From assembly GCA_036768475.1 (NCBI GenBank), contig DAIPMW010000009.1, forward strand, positions 81,054-145,053: a DNA stretch of 64,000 nucleotides, read 5' to 3'. The position numbers were made by a program, and so were the translations under genes. Shown here one piece after another: positions 26,962 to 38,298 of the stretch (its first letter is position 1; each line of letters opens with the position of its first letter). Source of the stretch: JAEUMD01 sp036768475 (lineage in GTDB: Bacteria > Pseudomonadota > Alphaproteobacteria > Rhizobiales > Hyphomicrobiaceae). The notes below the pieces were generated by a model. It did no database searches, was not told the DNA's origin, and worked only from the letters and a program-made list of their open reading frames with translations.

Positions 26962-28311
26962 ATGAGCGGCGGCCGCCGCCTTCACGGCCTCAACGATATC
27001 TCCGACCACCAGCGACACGAGCGTTTCGTCGTCACCTTCCGCCATGACGCGGATCACCGATTCCGTGCCGGACGGCCGGATGACCAGCCGACCACTGCCG
27101 CCGAGCCGCTCGCGCCCGGCGTCGATCGCCTTGATGACGCGGCTGTCATCGAGCGGCTGCCCGTTCGAATAGCGCACATTCTGCAAGATCTGCGGCAGCG
27201 GACTGAAGCGCTTGCACACTTCCGAGACGGGTTTTCCGGTCGACACGACGACCGCCAGGATTTGCAGCGCCGACACCAGCCCGTCGCCCGTCGTAATGAA
27301 ATCGGAAAGAACGATATGGCCGGATTGCTCGCCACCGACGTTGAAGCCGTGCTTGCGCATGTACTCCACCACGTAGCGGTCGCCCACCGGCGTGCGCGCC
27401 AGTTGCAGGCCCAGGCTGCGCACGTACCGCTCAAGCCCGAGGTTACTCATCACCGTCGCTACGATACCGCCAGCCGCCAGGCGGCCGCGGCGCTGCCAGC
27501 TTTCGGCGATCACGGCCATGATCTGGTCGCCGTCGACGATCTGGCCTTTCTCGTCCACGATCACCACGCGGTCGGCATCACCATCGAGTGCGATGCCTAT
27601 GTCAGCTCTGACCTCCTTGACCTTCTCGATGAGCGTATTGGGCGCCGTCGAGCCGCATTCATCATTGATGTTGCGCCCGTTGGGGTCCACGCCGATCTTG
27701 ATGACTTCCGCGCCGAGTTCCCACAGGGCCGACGGCGCCACCTTGTAGCCCGCTCCGTTGGCGCAATCGATGACGATGCGCAGACCGTCGAGCCGCAGGT
27801 TTCGCGGCAGCGTGCGCTTGGCGAATTCGATGTAGCGCTCCTGAGCGCTCTCGACCCGCGTCGCCCGGCCGATGCGGTCTGCCCGCGCCAGCAACGGCGT
27901 GCAGTCGCGATCGATCAGTTCCTCGATCTGCTGCTCGGTCTCATCGGACAGCTTGTAGCCATCCGGATCGAACAGCTTGATGCCGTTGTCGTCGAAGCGG
28001 TTATGCGAAGCCGAGATCATCACGCCCAGATCAGCCCTGAGCGAACGCGTGAGCATTGCCACCGCCGGCGTCGGCATCGGACCGAGCAGGAACACGTCCA
28101 TACCCACCGAAGTGAAGCCGGACATCAGCGCTGCTTCGAGCATGTACCCTGAAAGGCGCGTGTCCTTGCCGATCACAACGCGGTGCCGATGATCGCCGGA
28201 ACGGAACACATGCCCCGCCGCCATGCCCACCTTCAACGCCACCTCGGAGGTCATTGGATGCTTGTTGGCGAGCCCCCGAATCCCGTCAGTTCCGAAATAC
28301 CGCCGTGCCAT
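26959..28311 (-). CDS. glmM: Phosphoglucosamine mutase
   Basis: 450 residues. It converts glucosamine-6-phosphate to glucosamine-1-phosphate for UDP-GlcNAc, peptidoglycan and LPS synthesis. It opens MARRYFGTDGIRG, has the phosphoserine loop MISASHNRFDDNGIK (about 98-112), the metal-binding DGDADR (about 241-246), the sugar-binding GGEQSGH (about 325-331) and the phosphate-binding RPSGTES (about 412). Full length. In many Hyphomicrobiales it directly follows ftsH/folP; here a plus-strand parA pair lies between. Confidence 0.96.
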   Translation of the reverse strand: MARRYFGTDGIRGLANKHPMTSEVALKVGMAAGHVFRSGDHRHRVVIGKDTRLSGYMLEAALMSGFTSVGMDVFLLGPMPTPAVAMLTRSLRADLGVMISASHNRFDDNGIKLFDPDGYKLSDETEQQIEELIDRDCTPLLARADRIGRATRVESAQERYIEFAKRTLPRNLRLDGLRIVIDCANGAGYKVAPSALWELGAEVIKIGVDPNGRNINDECGSTAPNTLIEKVKEVRADIGIALDGDADRVVIVDEKGQIVDGDQIMAVIAESWQRRGRLAAGGIVATVMSNLGLERYVRSLGLQLARTPVGDRYVVEYMRKHGFNVGGEQSGHIVLSDFITTGDGLVSALQILAVVVSTGKPVSEVCKRFSPLPQILQNVRYSNGQPLDDSRVIKAIDAGRERLGGSGRLVIRPSGTESVIRVMAEGDDETLVSLVVGDIVEAVKAAAAAH

Positions 28312-28760
28312 CTGCGCTCAACCCTCGAAAACCTGGTTCACTGTCCGGGCCAGAACTCAATCATGACGCCCGGCCCGGTCACCGATCGATAACCCGGTGC
28401 AGCTGCCTGCTGGTCGCGAAATGTGCCCCAATCGTAGGTCTTGGTTAAGCACAACGCGCCAACGGGTGCACAACAAATTGCATTTGCAGTCGTTACCAGA
28501 GCTTGAAGTCGGCCAGACGGACCCTTACACCCCGCTCGCCACTTGAGATTTCTCTCTTCCGGCCACCGGCCCGCCGCATGGACCTGCGACACCGCGTGCC
28601 GATCTATCCCAGGACGCGCCAAGGTTTGGGCACATAGGTTTGGCAATTCGGCAACAGATTTGAGTGGCATTGCATAGCCACCCTTCCGATCAAGGGACCA
28701 TACAACAAAAACGCGCTATCTGTTCGGCAATCTCGACAGTTGCGTATCCGGAGCAATGAG
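28312..28760. other. Divergent promoter region between glmM and the parA-like gene
   Basis: About 450 bases, including both divergent promoters. No hidden gene, repeat or strong hairpin was recognised. The composition is less GC-rich around 28470-28500 and 28690-28710. Confidence 0.4.
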
Positions 28761-29651
28761 ATGGCATTCTTCCTGGCCGTGGCGAACCGCAAGGGTGGCG
28801 TCGGCAAGTCGACCGTTTCCGTCATGTTGGCCCATGCCTTGAGCGTCTGGGGCGGCAAACGGGTGCTGATTATGGACCTCGACTCCCAGTGCAACGCCTC
28901 CCTGATCCTGATCGGCGGCCAGGGCTGGAGCGAAGCCAGAAAGTCCAACCGCACCATCGCGGACTATTTCTTCGACCTGTTCGATGGTCAGGCCCTGCAA
29001 CCGAAAGAGTATCTTCTTCACGGCGTCGGCGACGTCGCCAACGGCCAGGGCAAGGCGCCCAGGTTGTCGCTACTGCCCGGATCACTGCTTCTGGAGGACG
29101 TCCAGGGCGAGCTTTTCCTCAAGCAGGCCCAGCAGTCCAACGACCCCGATATCGTTGCAAATCGCGTGCGCGGCCGCCTGGAACAGCTTTTGCGACGCTT
29201 CGAGGGCTCCTTTGACGTCGTCATTCTGGATTGTGCGCCGGGCCTTTCATTCGCAGCCCTCGCCGCTTTGAAGATTGCCGACAAGGTGCTGGTCCCGTTC
29301 CGCCCCGACTACGTCTCCCAGCTCGCCGTCGACCGCATCGCGCTCATCATCGAGGGCAAGCGCAATCTGGATGATCTGGAGGAAATCCCCATCGAGGATC
29401 GCCGTTATGTCTGCCTTGCCAACTACGTTCGCGATGCGAACGGTCGCGAACGCACGCTGATCGAGGAAATCGCGCTCGTCCACCCGATGCTGGAAACTCA
29501 GATGCCACAGCGTGACGGCATCGCCAATGCCTTCGACTGGATCTCCGAGCTTCAGCCGATCGAGCAGAAATACGGTAACGGCGTCACCGATCTCAAAAAG
29601 CTGTATGCAGAGATCGCCCCCCTCATTGACAGCGCAACCGCCGCGACCTGA
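28761..29651 (+). CDS. Orphan ParA/MinD-type P-loop ATPase
   Basis: 296 residues from the ATG at 28761 (GGAG about eight bases ahead). Deviant Walker A KGGVGKST (11-18, with both signature lysines Lys11 and Lys16), switch I-like DLDSQCNAS (about 40-48) and switch II VVILDCAPGLS (about 156-166) place it among ParA ATPases that dimerise on ATP and bind DNA or membranes. It has no ParB neighbour. The protein has a long insert around residues 60-120, unlike Soj. The gene directly downstream is probably its partner. It is unlikely to be the main chromosome partition ParA, which normally lies next to parB. Confidence 0.85.
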   Translation: MAFFLAVANRKGGVGKSTVSVMLAHALSVWGGKRVLIMDLDSQCNASLILIGGQGWSEARKSNRTIADYFFDLFDGQALQPKEYLLHGVGDVANGQGKAPRLSLLPGSLLLEDVQGELFLKQAQQSNDPDIVANRVRGRLEQLLRRFEGSFDVVILDCAPGLSFAALAALKIADKVLVPFRPDYVSQLAVDRIALIIEGKRNLDDLEEIPIEDRRYVCLANYVRDANGRERTLIEEIALVHPMLETQMPQRDGIANAFDWISELQPIEQKYGNGVTDLKKLYAEIAPLIDSATAAT

Positions 29652-29701
29652 GATCAGGGTTCCGGACGTCGGACGAATCGGCGCGCGAGAAGCAGGATAC
29701 G

Positions 29702-30184
29702 ATGGCAGGATCGGCGCAGCTCTGGCCAGGCCCCAAGATGCGGGCCTTCATCCGGTCTATTCTGGCCGCCGAGCCCGGTGTGGACGCCGAGCTCGCCGAC
29801 CGGCTCGCTCAGCGCTGCGTAAAGCGCATCGCCCGCATGCTCGTCTGGGATTCGAGCGGCGCCGATGTGCCAGAAGATCCAGGTGCGCCGCCCGCCGCTG
29901 CGTCCAACGCGAAGCCTCACAGCGCGCAAACCTCCGGGCCTGCCGACGACGCAGCGACGTTCGATCCGTTCGCGTTCTCCGTCGTCGTGATGCTGAAACG
30001 GCAGGGACGCAGCGCCCTCATGAAGCGGCTGGAGGCGATCGACGACCCAGACAAGTTGCGCAAGATCGCCGAGGCGCAGCATCTGGGGATCGACAAGTCG
30101 CTCCGCTCCGCGCGGAAACTGCGCGAGGCCATCGTCGCGGGTGCCGAGCAGCGGCTGGCTGACCGCCGGGCAGCGGCAAGCTGA
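29702..30184 (+). CDS. Putative ParA-partner protein of unknown function
   Basis: 160 residues, starting 50 bases after the ParA stop, same strand. It has a helical N-terminus (about 1-50, MRAFIRSILAAEPGVDAELADRLAQRCVKRIARML), a Pro/Ala-rich linker (about 55-85), and a C-terminal helical basic domain (VVVMLKRQGRSALMKRLEAI, DKLRKIAEAQHLGID, SARKLREAIVAGAEQRLADRRAAA). No family is recognised. The basic C-terminal helices could bind DNA or the ATPase, a common arrangement for cargo adaptors of orphan ParAs. This is inference from layout. Confidence 0.7.
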   Translation: MAGSAQLWPGPKMRAFIRSILAAEPGVDAELADRLAQRCVKRIARMLVWDSSGADVPEDPGAPPAAASNAKPHSAQTSGPADDAATFDPFAFSVVVMLKRQGRSALMKRLEAIDDPDKLRKIAEAQHLGIDKSLRSARKLREAIVAGAEQRLADRRAAAS

Positions 30185-30289
30185 AAGTGCTGCACCGGTT
30201 TTACCCGAAGCGGCTGGCCGTTACGCCTCCTTGAAGTCACCGCGCCCCGCGAACCTTTCGTGATGAACGTCCACGCTCCCTGCGATCAT

Positions 30290-31432
30290 TCAGCTTTCGC
30301 TCTTGGCTTCGTGTCCCTTCTCTTGCCCGGTAATCGCCGCGTTCCAGACATCGACCGCCTGCCGGGTCGCCGCCACATCGTGCACGCGCACGATCTGCAC
30401 ACCTTGCGCCACCGATGACAACGCCGCCGCAAGAGAACCCGGCATGCGCTCTTTCGGGGATTCCACGTTCGAGATCTGTCCGATGAGCTTCTTGCGCGAT
30501 GCGCCGAGCAGCACCGGCACGCCGAGCCCGTGATACAGGCTCATCGCAGCCAGCACCGCCACGTTGTGGTGCAGGTGCTTGCCGAAACCGATGCCCGGAT
30601 CAACGGCGATTTTCTCACGTGTGAGCCCCGCCGCCTCGCATGCCTCGATACGATCCTCCAGGAAGTCGAATACATCCAGCACGACATCCTCGTACTGCGG
30701 GTTCTCGTTCATTGTCTTCGGATCGCCCTGCGCATGCATGAGGATCACCGGCAATCCCGTGTCCGCCGCTGCCTCCAGAGCTTTTCGATCGTGCGTCAGC
30801 GCCGACACGTCGTTGAGGATGTCGGCACCCGCCGCCGCCGCCTGCCGCATCACCTCAGCCTTGCGCGTGTCGACTGAGATCTTCTTGTCCGTTTTAGCCC
30901 GCACCCCTTCGATCACAGGGATCACGCGCCGGAGCTCTTCCTCCAGCGCCACGGCATCCGAGCCAGGCCGCGTCGACTCGCCGCCGATGTCGAGGATGTC
31001 GGCACCCTCTTCAGCCAGGCGCACGGCATGATCGATCGCCGCCTGGGTGCTGTCGAAGCGGCCGCCGTCCGAGAAGCTGTCGGGCGTAACATTGACGATG
31101 CCCATGATCGTCGTGCGATCCATTGCCAGCCCGGCAAACGGCGGACGTACCGCAATGATCCGCTCGTAGAGCAGCCACATGCGCTCGCCGTCGAATGGCT
31201 CCTGAAACCAGTCGCGGTTCTCGAACCCCTCTTCGCCGAACGCCGGCATCAGCCGGCACCGCCGATGCGGCTCTTGCGAACGGTCGATCAGCTCCAGATG
31301 CGCAAAGACGAGATCCGGACGGCCGGCAAGCCGCGAGACGGGATCGGTAAGTTGCCGGTCCTGCCGGCGAACATCAACGCCGAGACTGACGATTGGGCGG
31401 AGGTAATGCGGGGGGCGCTTGACAGCGGCCAT
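30290..31432 (-). CDS. folP: Dihydropteroate synthase with N-terminal extension
   Basis: 380 residues. It joins p-aminobenzoate with dihydropterin pyrophosphate in folate synthesis. The catalytic TIM barrel begins near residue 107 with TIMGIVNVTPDSFSDGG, then DIGGESTRPGSD, ISVDTRKAEV, ILNDVSAL, VDPGIGFGKHLHHN and GASRKKLIG, all sulfonamide-target motifs. The first 105 residues form an additional domain seen in some alphaproteobacterial FolP proteins, giving a longer protein than the usual 280. GAGG precedes the ATG at 31432. It lies downstream of ftsH beyond a terminator. Confidence 0.93.
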   Translation of the reverse strand: MAAVKRPPHYLRPIVSLGVDVRRQDRQLTDPVSRLAGRPDLVFAHLELIDRSQEPHRRCRLMPAFGEEGFENRDWFQEPFDGERMWLLYERIIAVRPPFAGLAMDRTTIMGIVNVTPDSFSDGGRFDSTQAAIDHAVRLAEEGADILDIGGESTRPGSDAVALEEELRRVIPVIEGVRAKTDKKISVDTRKAEVMRQAAAAGADILNDVSALTHDRKALEAAADTGLPVILMHAQGDPKTMNENPQYEDVVLDVFDFLEDRIEACEAAGLTREKIAVDPGIGFGKHLHHNVAVLAAMSLYHGLGVPVLLGASRKKLIGQISNVESPKERMPGSLAAALSSVAQGVQIVRVHDVAATRQAVDVWNAAITGQEKGHEAKSES

Positions 31433-31462
31433 TGTGAGTTCACCTCGTCGCAAACGGGCCGG

Positions 31463-31500
31463 ACAAAGAAAAGAGCCCTCCGGTACGTGCCGGAGGGCTC
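31463..31500 (-). terminator. Intrinsic terminator after ftsH
   Basis: GAGCCCTCCGG (31473-31483) pairs perfectly with CCGGAGGGCTC (31490-31500). Read on the minus strand, TTTTCTTTG follows. It lies 29 bases beyond the ftsH stop and before the folP start, so it should reduce read-through from ftsH into folP. Confidence 0.88.
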
Positions 31501-31528
31501 TGCAATGTCGTCTGTTTGGCGGCCGCAA

Positions 31529-33472
<1,944 letters not shown>

Positions 33473-33869
33473 CCACTTGTTCCTATTCGTACCGGGCCCT
33501 GAGTACGCCCATTATCGTTCGGCCATACCCGCGCAGCGAGCTGTCGAAACCCCTTGAGATCGCAGACCGGCCTACCGCTCGGTATCCAGCCGTTAAGATA
33601 GGAGCCCCCCGGGCCTTTGCCAAGCGACCCGGATGGCGGCGAAATGCCCATTTTGCGCTGTTCCCGCAGGCCCAATCCCCATAGCGCGAGCACAATTCCA
33701 TATCGATCAGTCTCTCATGAACGGGTTCAAGCCACGTTAACCCCCGAAACGGGCGGTTTCGGCAAAGATGCCAAAATCACTTGGCGACCAAGCAAATAAC
33801 GGACCGTGTCAAAGAAACTAACCCTTCTGCCCGCGGCGAACACGCGCATTTGCGCCACATTTTGCGCCG
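33473..33869. other. Gene-free interval between ftsH and tilS
   Basis: About 400 bases holding the ftsH promoter, probably near 33490-33760. Several short open frames on both strands lack ribosome sites and homology. No hairpin with a T run is seen for tilS termination. Confidence 0.4.
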
Positions 33870-35471
33870 CTACCACGGTACGTGCCCGAACGATGCGCTG
33901 AACTGCCTATTATTTTTTCCTTCGAACGCGGCCCAATCCGCACCGACCGCCTCGGGCACGTCGCCAAGGCGCTCCAGCACCGAGACAAGCCCCGGATAGG
34001 CGACGATCTCACCACCCACGGATACCACAGGCAAAGTTGCAGCAGCAGCAGCCGGCCATTTCAGGTCTTTCAGGTGCGCCACCGCTTTCTTGACGTCCGC
34101 CCAGCCTTGCATGCCCAACGCACGCACAACCGCCCCGTTCGGCGCATCCTCGCCCGCCGACACCTCGAACCGGCGCCCGTCCCAATCGACCGTTTGGCCA
34201 GGCTCAATCGGAATGGTCGGCAGTCCTTCGCCCGCCCCCTCGCGATAAACGCGCAACCGCTGGCCATGCTCGCCGAGGAACTCGATCTTGCATCCGCCCA
34301 GTGTCACCCCGGACGGCCGCCCCGCGCTCGCACACACGATGAGCAGCTTTTCCAATTGCGCCAACGCAACCTCACGCGCGCTTCCGCCGTGAGCACGCAG
34401 CATCTGCCGGAGCGTGCGCATCGCGACGTAGTCGCCAACAAAGTACGGATTACGGACGTCGATATCGAACTCCGACATCAAGCCGCCATGCGAGAAAGCC
34501 GGACGATGGGAAAGAAATTCATCGCTGTCCATTAGGGCACGAAGATCGTGTTCTGCCTCCCTCAGCCGCCGCGCGCTCAGTGCGATCTTGTCCGCGGTCA
34601 GCCCAACCGCGCCGAACTGCGCCAGAATTTTGCGTACACGCACGCGCTCGAACCGTTCGTCCTCGTTGGAGGGATCGTCGACCCAACGCGCACCATATGC
34701 TTCGAGCGTCGCGACGAGCCGCGCTTTCGACACATCGAGCAGCGGTCTCAAAATCGTGACTTGGAACGATTGCGGTCGTTCCAACGTCGCACGGCAATCG
34801 ATGCCGTCGATGTTGCGTATCCCGCCGAGCCCCTCGAGCCCGCTGCCGCGGGCGAGCCGCATCAGGAACGTCTCGGCTTGATCCTCCTGGTGGTGTGCCG
34901 TAACGACTGCCCGCCGCAGGTTGCTCACGCACCCAAAACCAGTCGAGCGGGCAATCTCATCGAGAAGCCCCGCTTCGGCCCGCAGGACATCACACATCAG
35001 GTCGCGACGGGCCGCGCGAGCCAGCTCTTGAATTGCACTCGCAGGCTTGGGCCCCTCCCACGTCAAGCAAACGCAGGCTAACCCAAGCCTGGAAGCCTCC
35101 TCGCAGACAAGACGAGCTTCCTCGCGGGACGCATCGCGCAAGCCATGATCCACCGTCAGAACGACCACGTGCGGCGTGCAGCCAATACGCTTCAAGTCAC
35201 CGCCGGTTTCCACCTTTGCAAGCCACGCCGGCTTGACAAGCCCGGTCCAATCGGTGAGCGGCGTCGAATAGTTGGCCGGATTCGCGAACGCCTGCCGCCA
35301 GGTCTCGGCCCAACCGGCCTGTACGTCCGGCCTCTTGGCCCACCGCGCCGCCATGTGCATGAGCGCCATGCTGTCGGCGCCACCGGAGACGGCAAGCGCC
35401 AGCGGCCGGCGCTCGTATCCGGCGAATAGCCCCGCCATTTCCTCGTCCGAGATAGGGGCTGCATCACTCAT
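33870..35471 (-). CDS. tilS: tRNA(Ile)-lysidine synthase
   Basis: 533 residues. It attaches lysine to C34 of tRNA-Ile(CAU) so that it reads AUA. The P-loop LAVSGGADSMALMH (SGGADS) is near residue 30 and the DHGLRDASREEA motif follows, but about 60 residues lie between them (WAKRPDVQAGWAETWRQAF..., VETGGDLKRIGC) where E. coli TilS has about 20: an insertion. AHHQEDQAETFLMRLARGSGLEGLGGI is the conserved tRNA-binding and PP-ATPase helix region. The start is 17 bases after the cpoB stop, so it is the tail of the tol-pal operon. Confidence 0.92.
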   Translation of the reverse strand: MSDAAPISDEEMAGLFAGYERRPLALAVSGGADSMALMHMAARWAKRPDVQAGWAETWRQAFANPANYSTPLTDWTGLVKPAWLAKVETGGDLKRIGCTPHVVVLTVDHGLRDASREEARLVCEEASRLGLACVCLTWEGPKPASAIQELARAARRDLMCDVLRAEAGLLDEIARSTGFGCVSNLRRAVVTAHHQEDQAETFLMRLARGSGLEGLGGIRNIDGIDCRATLERPQSFQVTILRPLLDVSKARLVATLEAYGARWVDDPSNEDERFERVRVRKILAQFGAVGLTADKIALSARRLREAEHDLRALMDSDEFLSHRPAFSHGGLMSEFDIDVRNPYFVGDYVAMRTLRQMLRAHGGSAREVALAQLEKLLIVCASAGRPSGVTLGGCKIEFLGEHGQRLRVYREGAGEGLPTIPIEPGQTVDWDGRRFEVSAGEDAPNGAVVRALGMQGWADVKKAVAHLKDLKWPAAAAATLPVVSVGGEIVAYPGLVSVLERLGDVPEAVGADWAAFEGKNNRQFSASFGHVPW

Positions 35472-35488
35472 GGATCTGTCTTGGCCGC

Positions 35489-36496
35489 TCAGCGGCACTT
35501 AAGGCGGCGCTGCTCCGATGCTGCCTTTTCTTTCACATGGGCCGGCGCATCGGGAAAGCGCGAAACCAGTTCCCCGAACGAGGAACACGCCGCATCTTTC
35601 TGCCCCAGCCGGTCAAGCGACATCGCAAGCTTCAGCAGGCTGTCGGGCGCCTTGTTCGATTTCGCGTACGTCTGATAGCCCTTCAGGAACGCACTCGCCG
35701 CCGGCTTGTAGGAGCCGCGCACGAAATGCGTCTCGCCAAGCCAGTACTGCGCGTCACCCGCGCGCGGATCGTTCGGATAAGCCTTGAGGAACTCTTCGAA
35801 CGACGCCTCCGCCGCACCATAGTCCTGCCGCAGCAGATGACCGTAAGCCGTATCATAGTCCTGCTTGGCACTCGCATTGTTGTCCACCGGCGGCAGCGCG
35901 GCGATTTGCGTGCCGCCTGCGCTGAACTGGGCAACACCGGACGACTGCGGCTGCGCATCGATCAGGCTTCCGATGGGATCGCCACCGCCCGCCGTCACCG
36001 TCGTTGACCCGAAGGACGAGGGAATATTGGTCGTCGTCGGAGCCGAGCGTTCTGCATACGAGGGACGCGCGCCACCGAGATCGCCACGATCACCGCCGCC
36101 CATCTGGCGCACCTGGCTCGTCAACCGCTGCACCTCCGATGACAAGGCGCGGATCTGCGTCTCCATACCTTCGATGCGCGCCGCATCGCTCGCACCATAG
36201 CCACCGGCGGCTGCCACCGGCGCTGCGGCGCGCCCTCCACCCGATCGGGCAAGACTTTCCAGCGTGCCGATCGTCACCTGCATGTCGACCAGTTGCTCCT
36301 CGAGTTGCTCGACACGCCGCTGCAAAACCGCGTTGCCACTATTGTCCGCAGTGCGCGCCTTGCCCTTCGCGCCATCCTGAGCCTGACCGAGCATCGGCAG
36401 GGCAACTGCCATCGCCAGCCCTAACGCAGCACAAAGCATCGCGCGCGAGAATTGCGATCCAACCCGGGTGCGCATCGATGAGATCGACGACATCAT
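35489..36496 (-). CDS. cpoB: Tol-Pal system protein CpoB (YbgF)
   Basis: This 335-residue periplasmic protein coordinates Tol-Pal constriction with PBP1B. The start at 36496 is set by GGAG four bases before ATGATG. A signal peptide (MLCAALGLAMAVALPMLGQAQ) precedes a coiled coil (about 62-95, VLQRRVEQLEEQLVDMQVTIGTLESL; a second about 110-135), a Ser/Gly/Thr-rich linker, and three C-terminal TPR units (YDTAYGHLLRQDYGAAEASFEEFLKAYPNDPRAGDAQYWLGE and onward). It ends in EQRRLKC. It sits between the Pal paralogue and tilS. Confidence 0.93.
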   Translation of the reverse strand: MMSSISSMRTRVGSQFSRAMLCAALGLAMAVALPMLGQAQDGAKGKARTADNSGNAVLQRRVEQLEEQLVDMQVTIGTLESLARSGGGRAAAPVAAAGGYGASDAARIEGMETQIRALSSEVQRLTSQVRQMGGGDRGDLGGARPSYAERSAPTTTNIPSSFGSTTVTAGGGDPIGSLIDAQPQSSGVAQFSAGGTQIAALPPVDNNASAKQDYDTAYGHLLRQDYGAAEASFEEFLKAYPNDPRAGDAQYWLGETHFVRGSYKPAASAFLKGYQTYAKSNKAPDSLLKLAMSLDRLGQKDAACSSFGELVSRFPDAPAHVKEKAASEQRRLKCR

Positions 36497-36756
36497 GTGT
36501 CTCCAGCTTCGCAACATTGGATCAGCGTGCCACATCGCACCGGTCAGGATCGACCCACCGCGTTGGCGCGCCGCCGCCGGACCACCACGGCTCGACCGCG
36601 CTCGCCCCGCAAAAACCGCTTTTGCGCCGCGTTGCCGATAGCTCGCACGGACAAGCACGTCACTCCGGCCCGCCTCATGTTCAAGGCATCGGACGTTCGA
36701 CCGCCAATGTCAACGCTGCACGGGCATGTTCCCGAAAGCCGTTGACCTGCGGCACC

Positions 36757-37857
36757 TTACCGAGGTGCGATTTGATCGAACGGCACCTGGTTGAGGCTGG
36801 GGTGGTCGCCAGGGCGCGGCGGTAAGACGACCATGAGGCGTATGACGGCCCGCCGGTTCTGCGAGCGGCAGTCGCTTGATTCGCACGTCGCAACAGGGTC
36901 CCTCCGACCACGCACGTCAATGTCCAGCCGATCCGCCTTCATTCCGACGCCAATCAGCAGCCTCCGCGCTGTCTCGGCCCGCTGGCGCGCAATTGCGTCG
37001 TTATCCGCTTCGCTGCCCGGCTCATCCGAATGGCCTTCGACAACGACGTAGAGATCGGGATACCGCGCCAGCCAATCGGCCTGGCTCTCGAGCACACTGC
37101 GCGCCCTTGTCCCGATCTGAGCGCTGCCAGTAGCGAAAAAGATGCGGTCTCCAACATCGGTGCGCAGCAACTGCTCGAAACGGGGCGAGGGGCGCGCCTG
37201 CGCGCGCCAGGGCTGTGGTGAAACAAATACATCGGCTGCCTGGGGTGACACGGTTGTCGACATGGCGGCCTCGCGCGCATCTGCCGCTCCCCTCGTTGCA
37301 AGTGCGTCCGCATCCAGGTCTGCCGGTCTGATGCCCGAGGCATCCGCATCGATCGAACCGGGTCGCTGCGGGCCCGGCAGCTCCGGCAGAGGCGTGCCGC
37401 TCACGGCGGAATCGGTTTCGCGTGCTGAGCTGAAATGAGGAGCCGAAACAGAGACCTCCCCGCGGTAGATGGCGCCGAGACGCCGCCGCGCCACCATCGC
37501 TTCGGGCGCCCCTGGGGCTTTAGCGATCACTTGCTCCAGCAATTGCTGCGCGCGCTCCAGGTGACCACGCGCTTGCGCAGCGCTCGCCTCGTCAAGCATC
37601 GCGCGAACGTCATCGTCGTCCGAGCCCGCATGCTGACCGCTATCTCCTTGCGTCGAGGTGTCCGCGCGCCATCCATCGATGACCGCTGGTGACGGTGGCG
37701 GTGAACCGGCCGCATCGCCGCTGCCATAACCAGCCCCATATCGGGGCTCGGCAATCGGTGCCGACAAAGGTGTCGCAAGAGTGACAAGCAGCACGCCGGC
37801 GAGCGCACGCAAAAACCATGTCTTGCGCGGCGGAATTGTAGACCCGCCCACGGCCAT
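36757..37857 (-). CDS. Pal paralogue: TPR-like plus OmpA/Pal-type domain, exported
   Basis: 366 residues. A signal peptide or anchor (about 13-35) has no lipobox, unlike Pal. Residues about 82-133 form a TPR-like helix pair (VRAMLDEASAAQARGHLERA, QQLLEQVIAKAPGAPEAMVA). After a low-complexity linker, residues 235-345 are an OmpA/Pal domain: VGDRIFFATGSAQI, VVVEGHSDEPGS, RQRAETARRLL and SQNRRA. The peptidoglycan-binding Asp and Arg are kept, and the two Cys (325, 330) match those of the neighbouring pal. It appears to be a pal duplication fused to a CpoB-like helical module. The start at 37857 has a weak SD and may be earlier (up to 37911). Confidence 0.8.
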   Translation of the reverse strand: MAVGGSTIPPRKTWFLRALAGVLLVTLATPLSAPIAEPRYGAGYGSGDAAGSPPPSPAVIDGWRADTSTQGDSGQHAGSDDDDVRAMLDEASAAQARGHLERAQQLLEQVIAKAPGAPEAMVARRRLGAIYRGEVSVSAPHFSSARETDSAVSGTPLPELPGPQRPGSIDADASGIRPADLDADALATRGAADAREAAMSTTVSPQAADVFVSPQPWRAQARPSPRFEQLLRTDVGDRIFFATGSAQIGTRARSVLESQADWLARYPDLYVVVEGHSDEPGSEADNDAIARQRAETARRLLIGVGMKADRLDIDVRGRRDPVATCESSDCRSQNRRAVIRLMVVLPPRPGDHPSLNQVPFDQIAPR

Positions 37858-38298
37858 GCCCGTCAATCTGTCCGTTCTGGAAACACCATGCTCGCGAAGA
37901 CGACAGCCCATGACCGGACCGCCGCCATAGCGACCTGCAAATTCCGATTTGTCCCGCACCGCTTTACATTCCAACGCGTTTCAGCAGCAAAGTGATCTAT
38001 TTTTTGGGCCAAACTTTGCTGCAAACGCGGCTGACAGCAGTCATTGGGGAAAGTTTCACGAATTGAAACTGAGCGTGGCTTGCGTGCAGCATCAAGACAT
38101 AACGCGCGCGTTCGTATGCGCCGGCCACGCAAACCAGTCGGCGCGAGCCCGCCGCCCGATCATCGAGACACGGGATCGGCTGGATGGATGCCCAAAAGCT
38201 TCCGGCGACGGCGTGAACGAGACACGCAAACAACGCGCTAAAAGCAGGCCACGGTGTGCTGATCTAAGTCCACCGGCAACGGCCTGCTCTCGCGGCGA

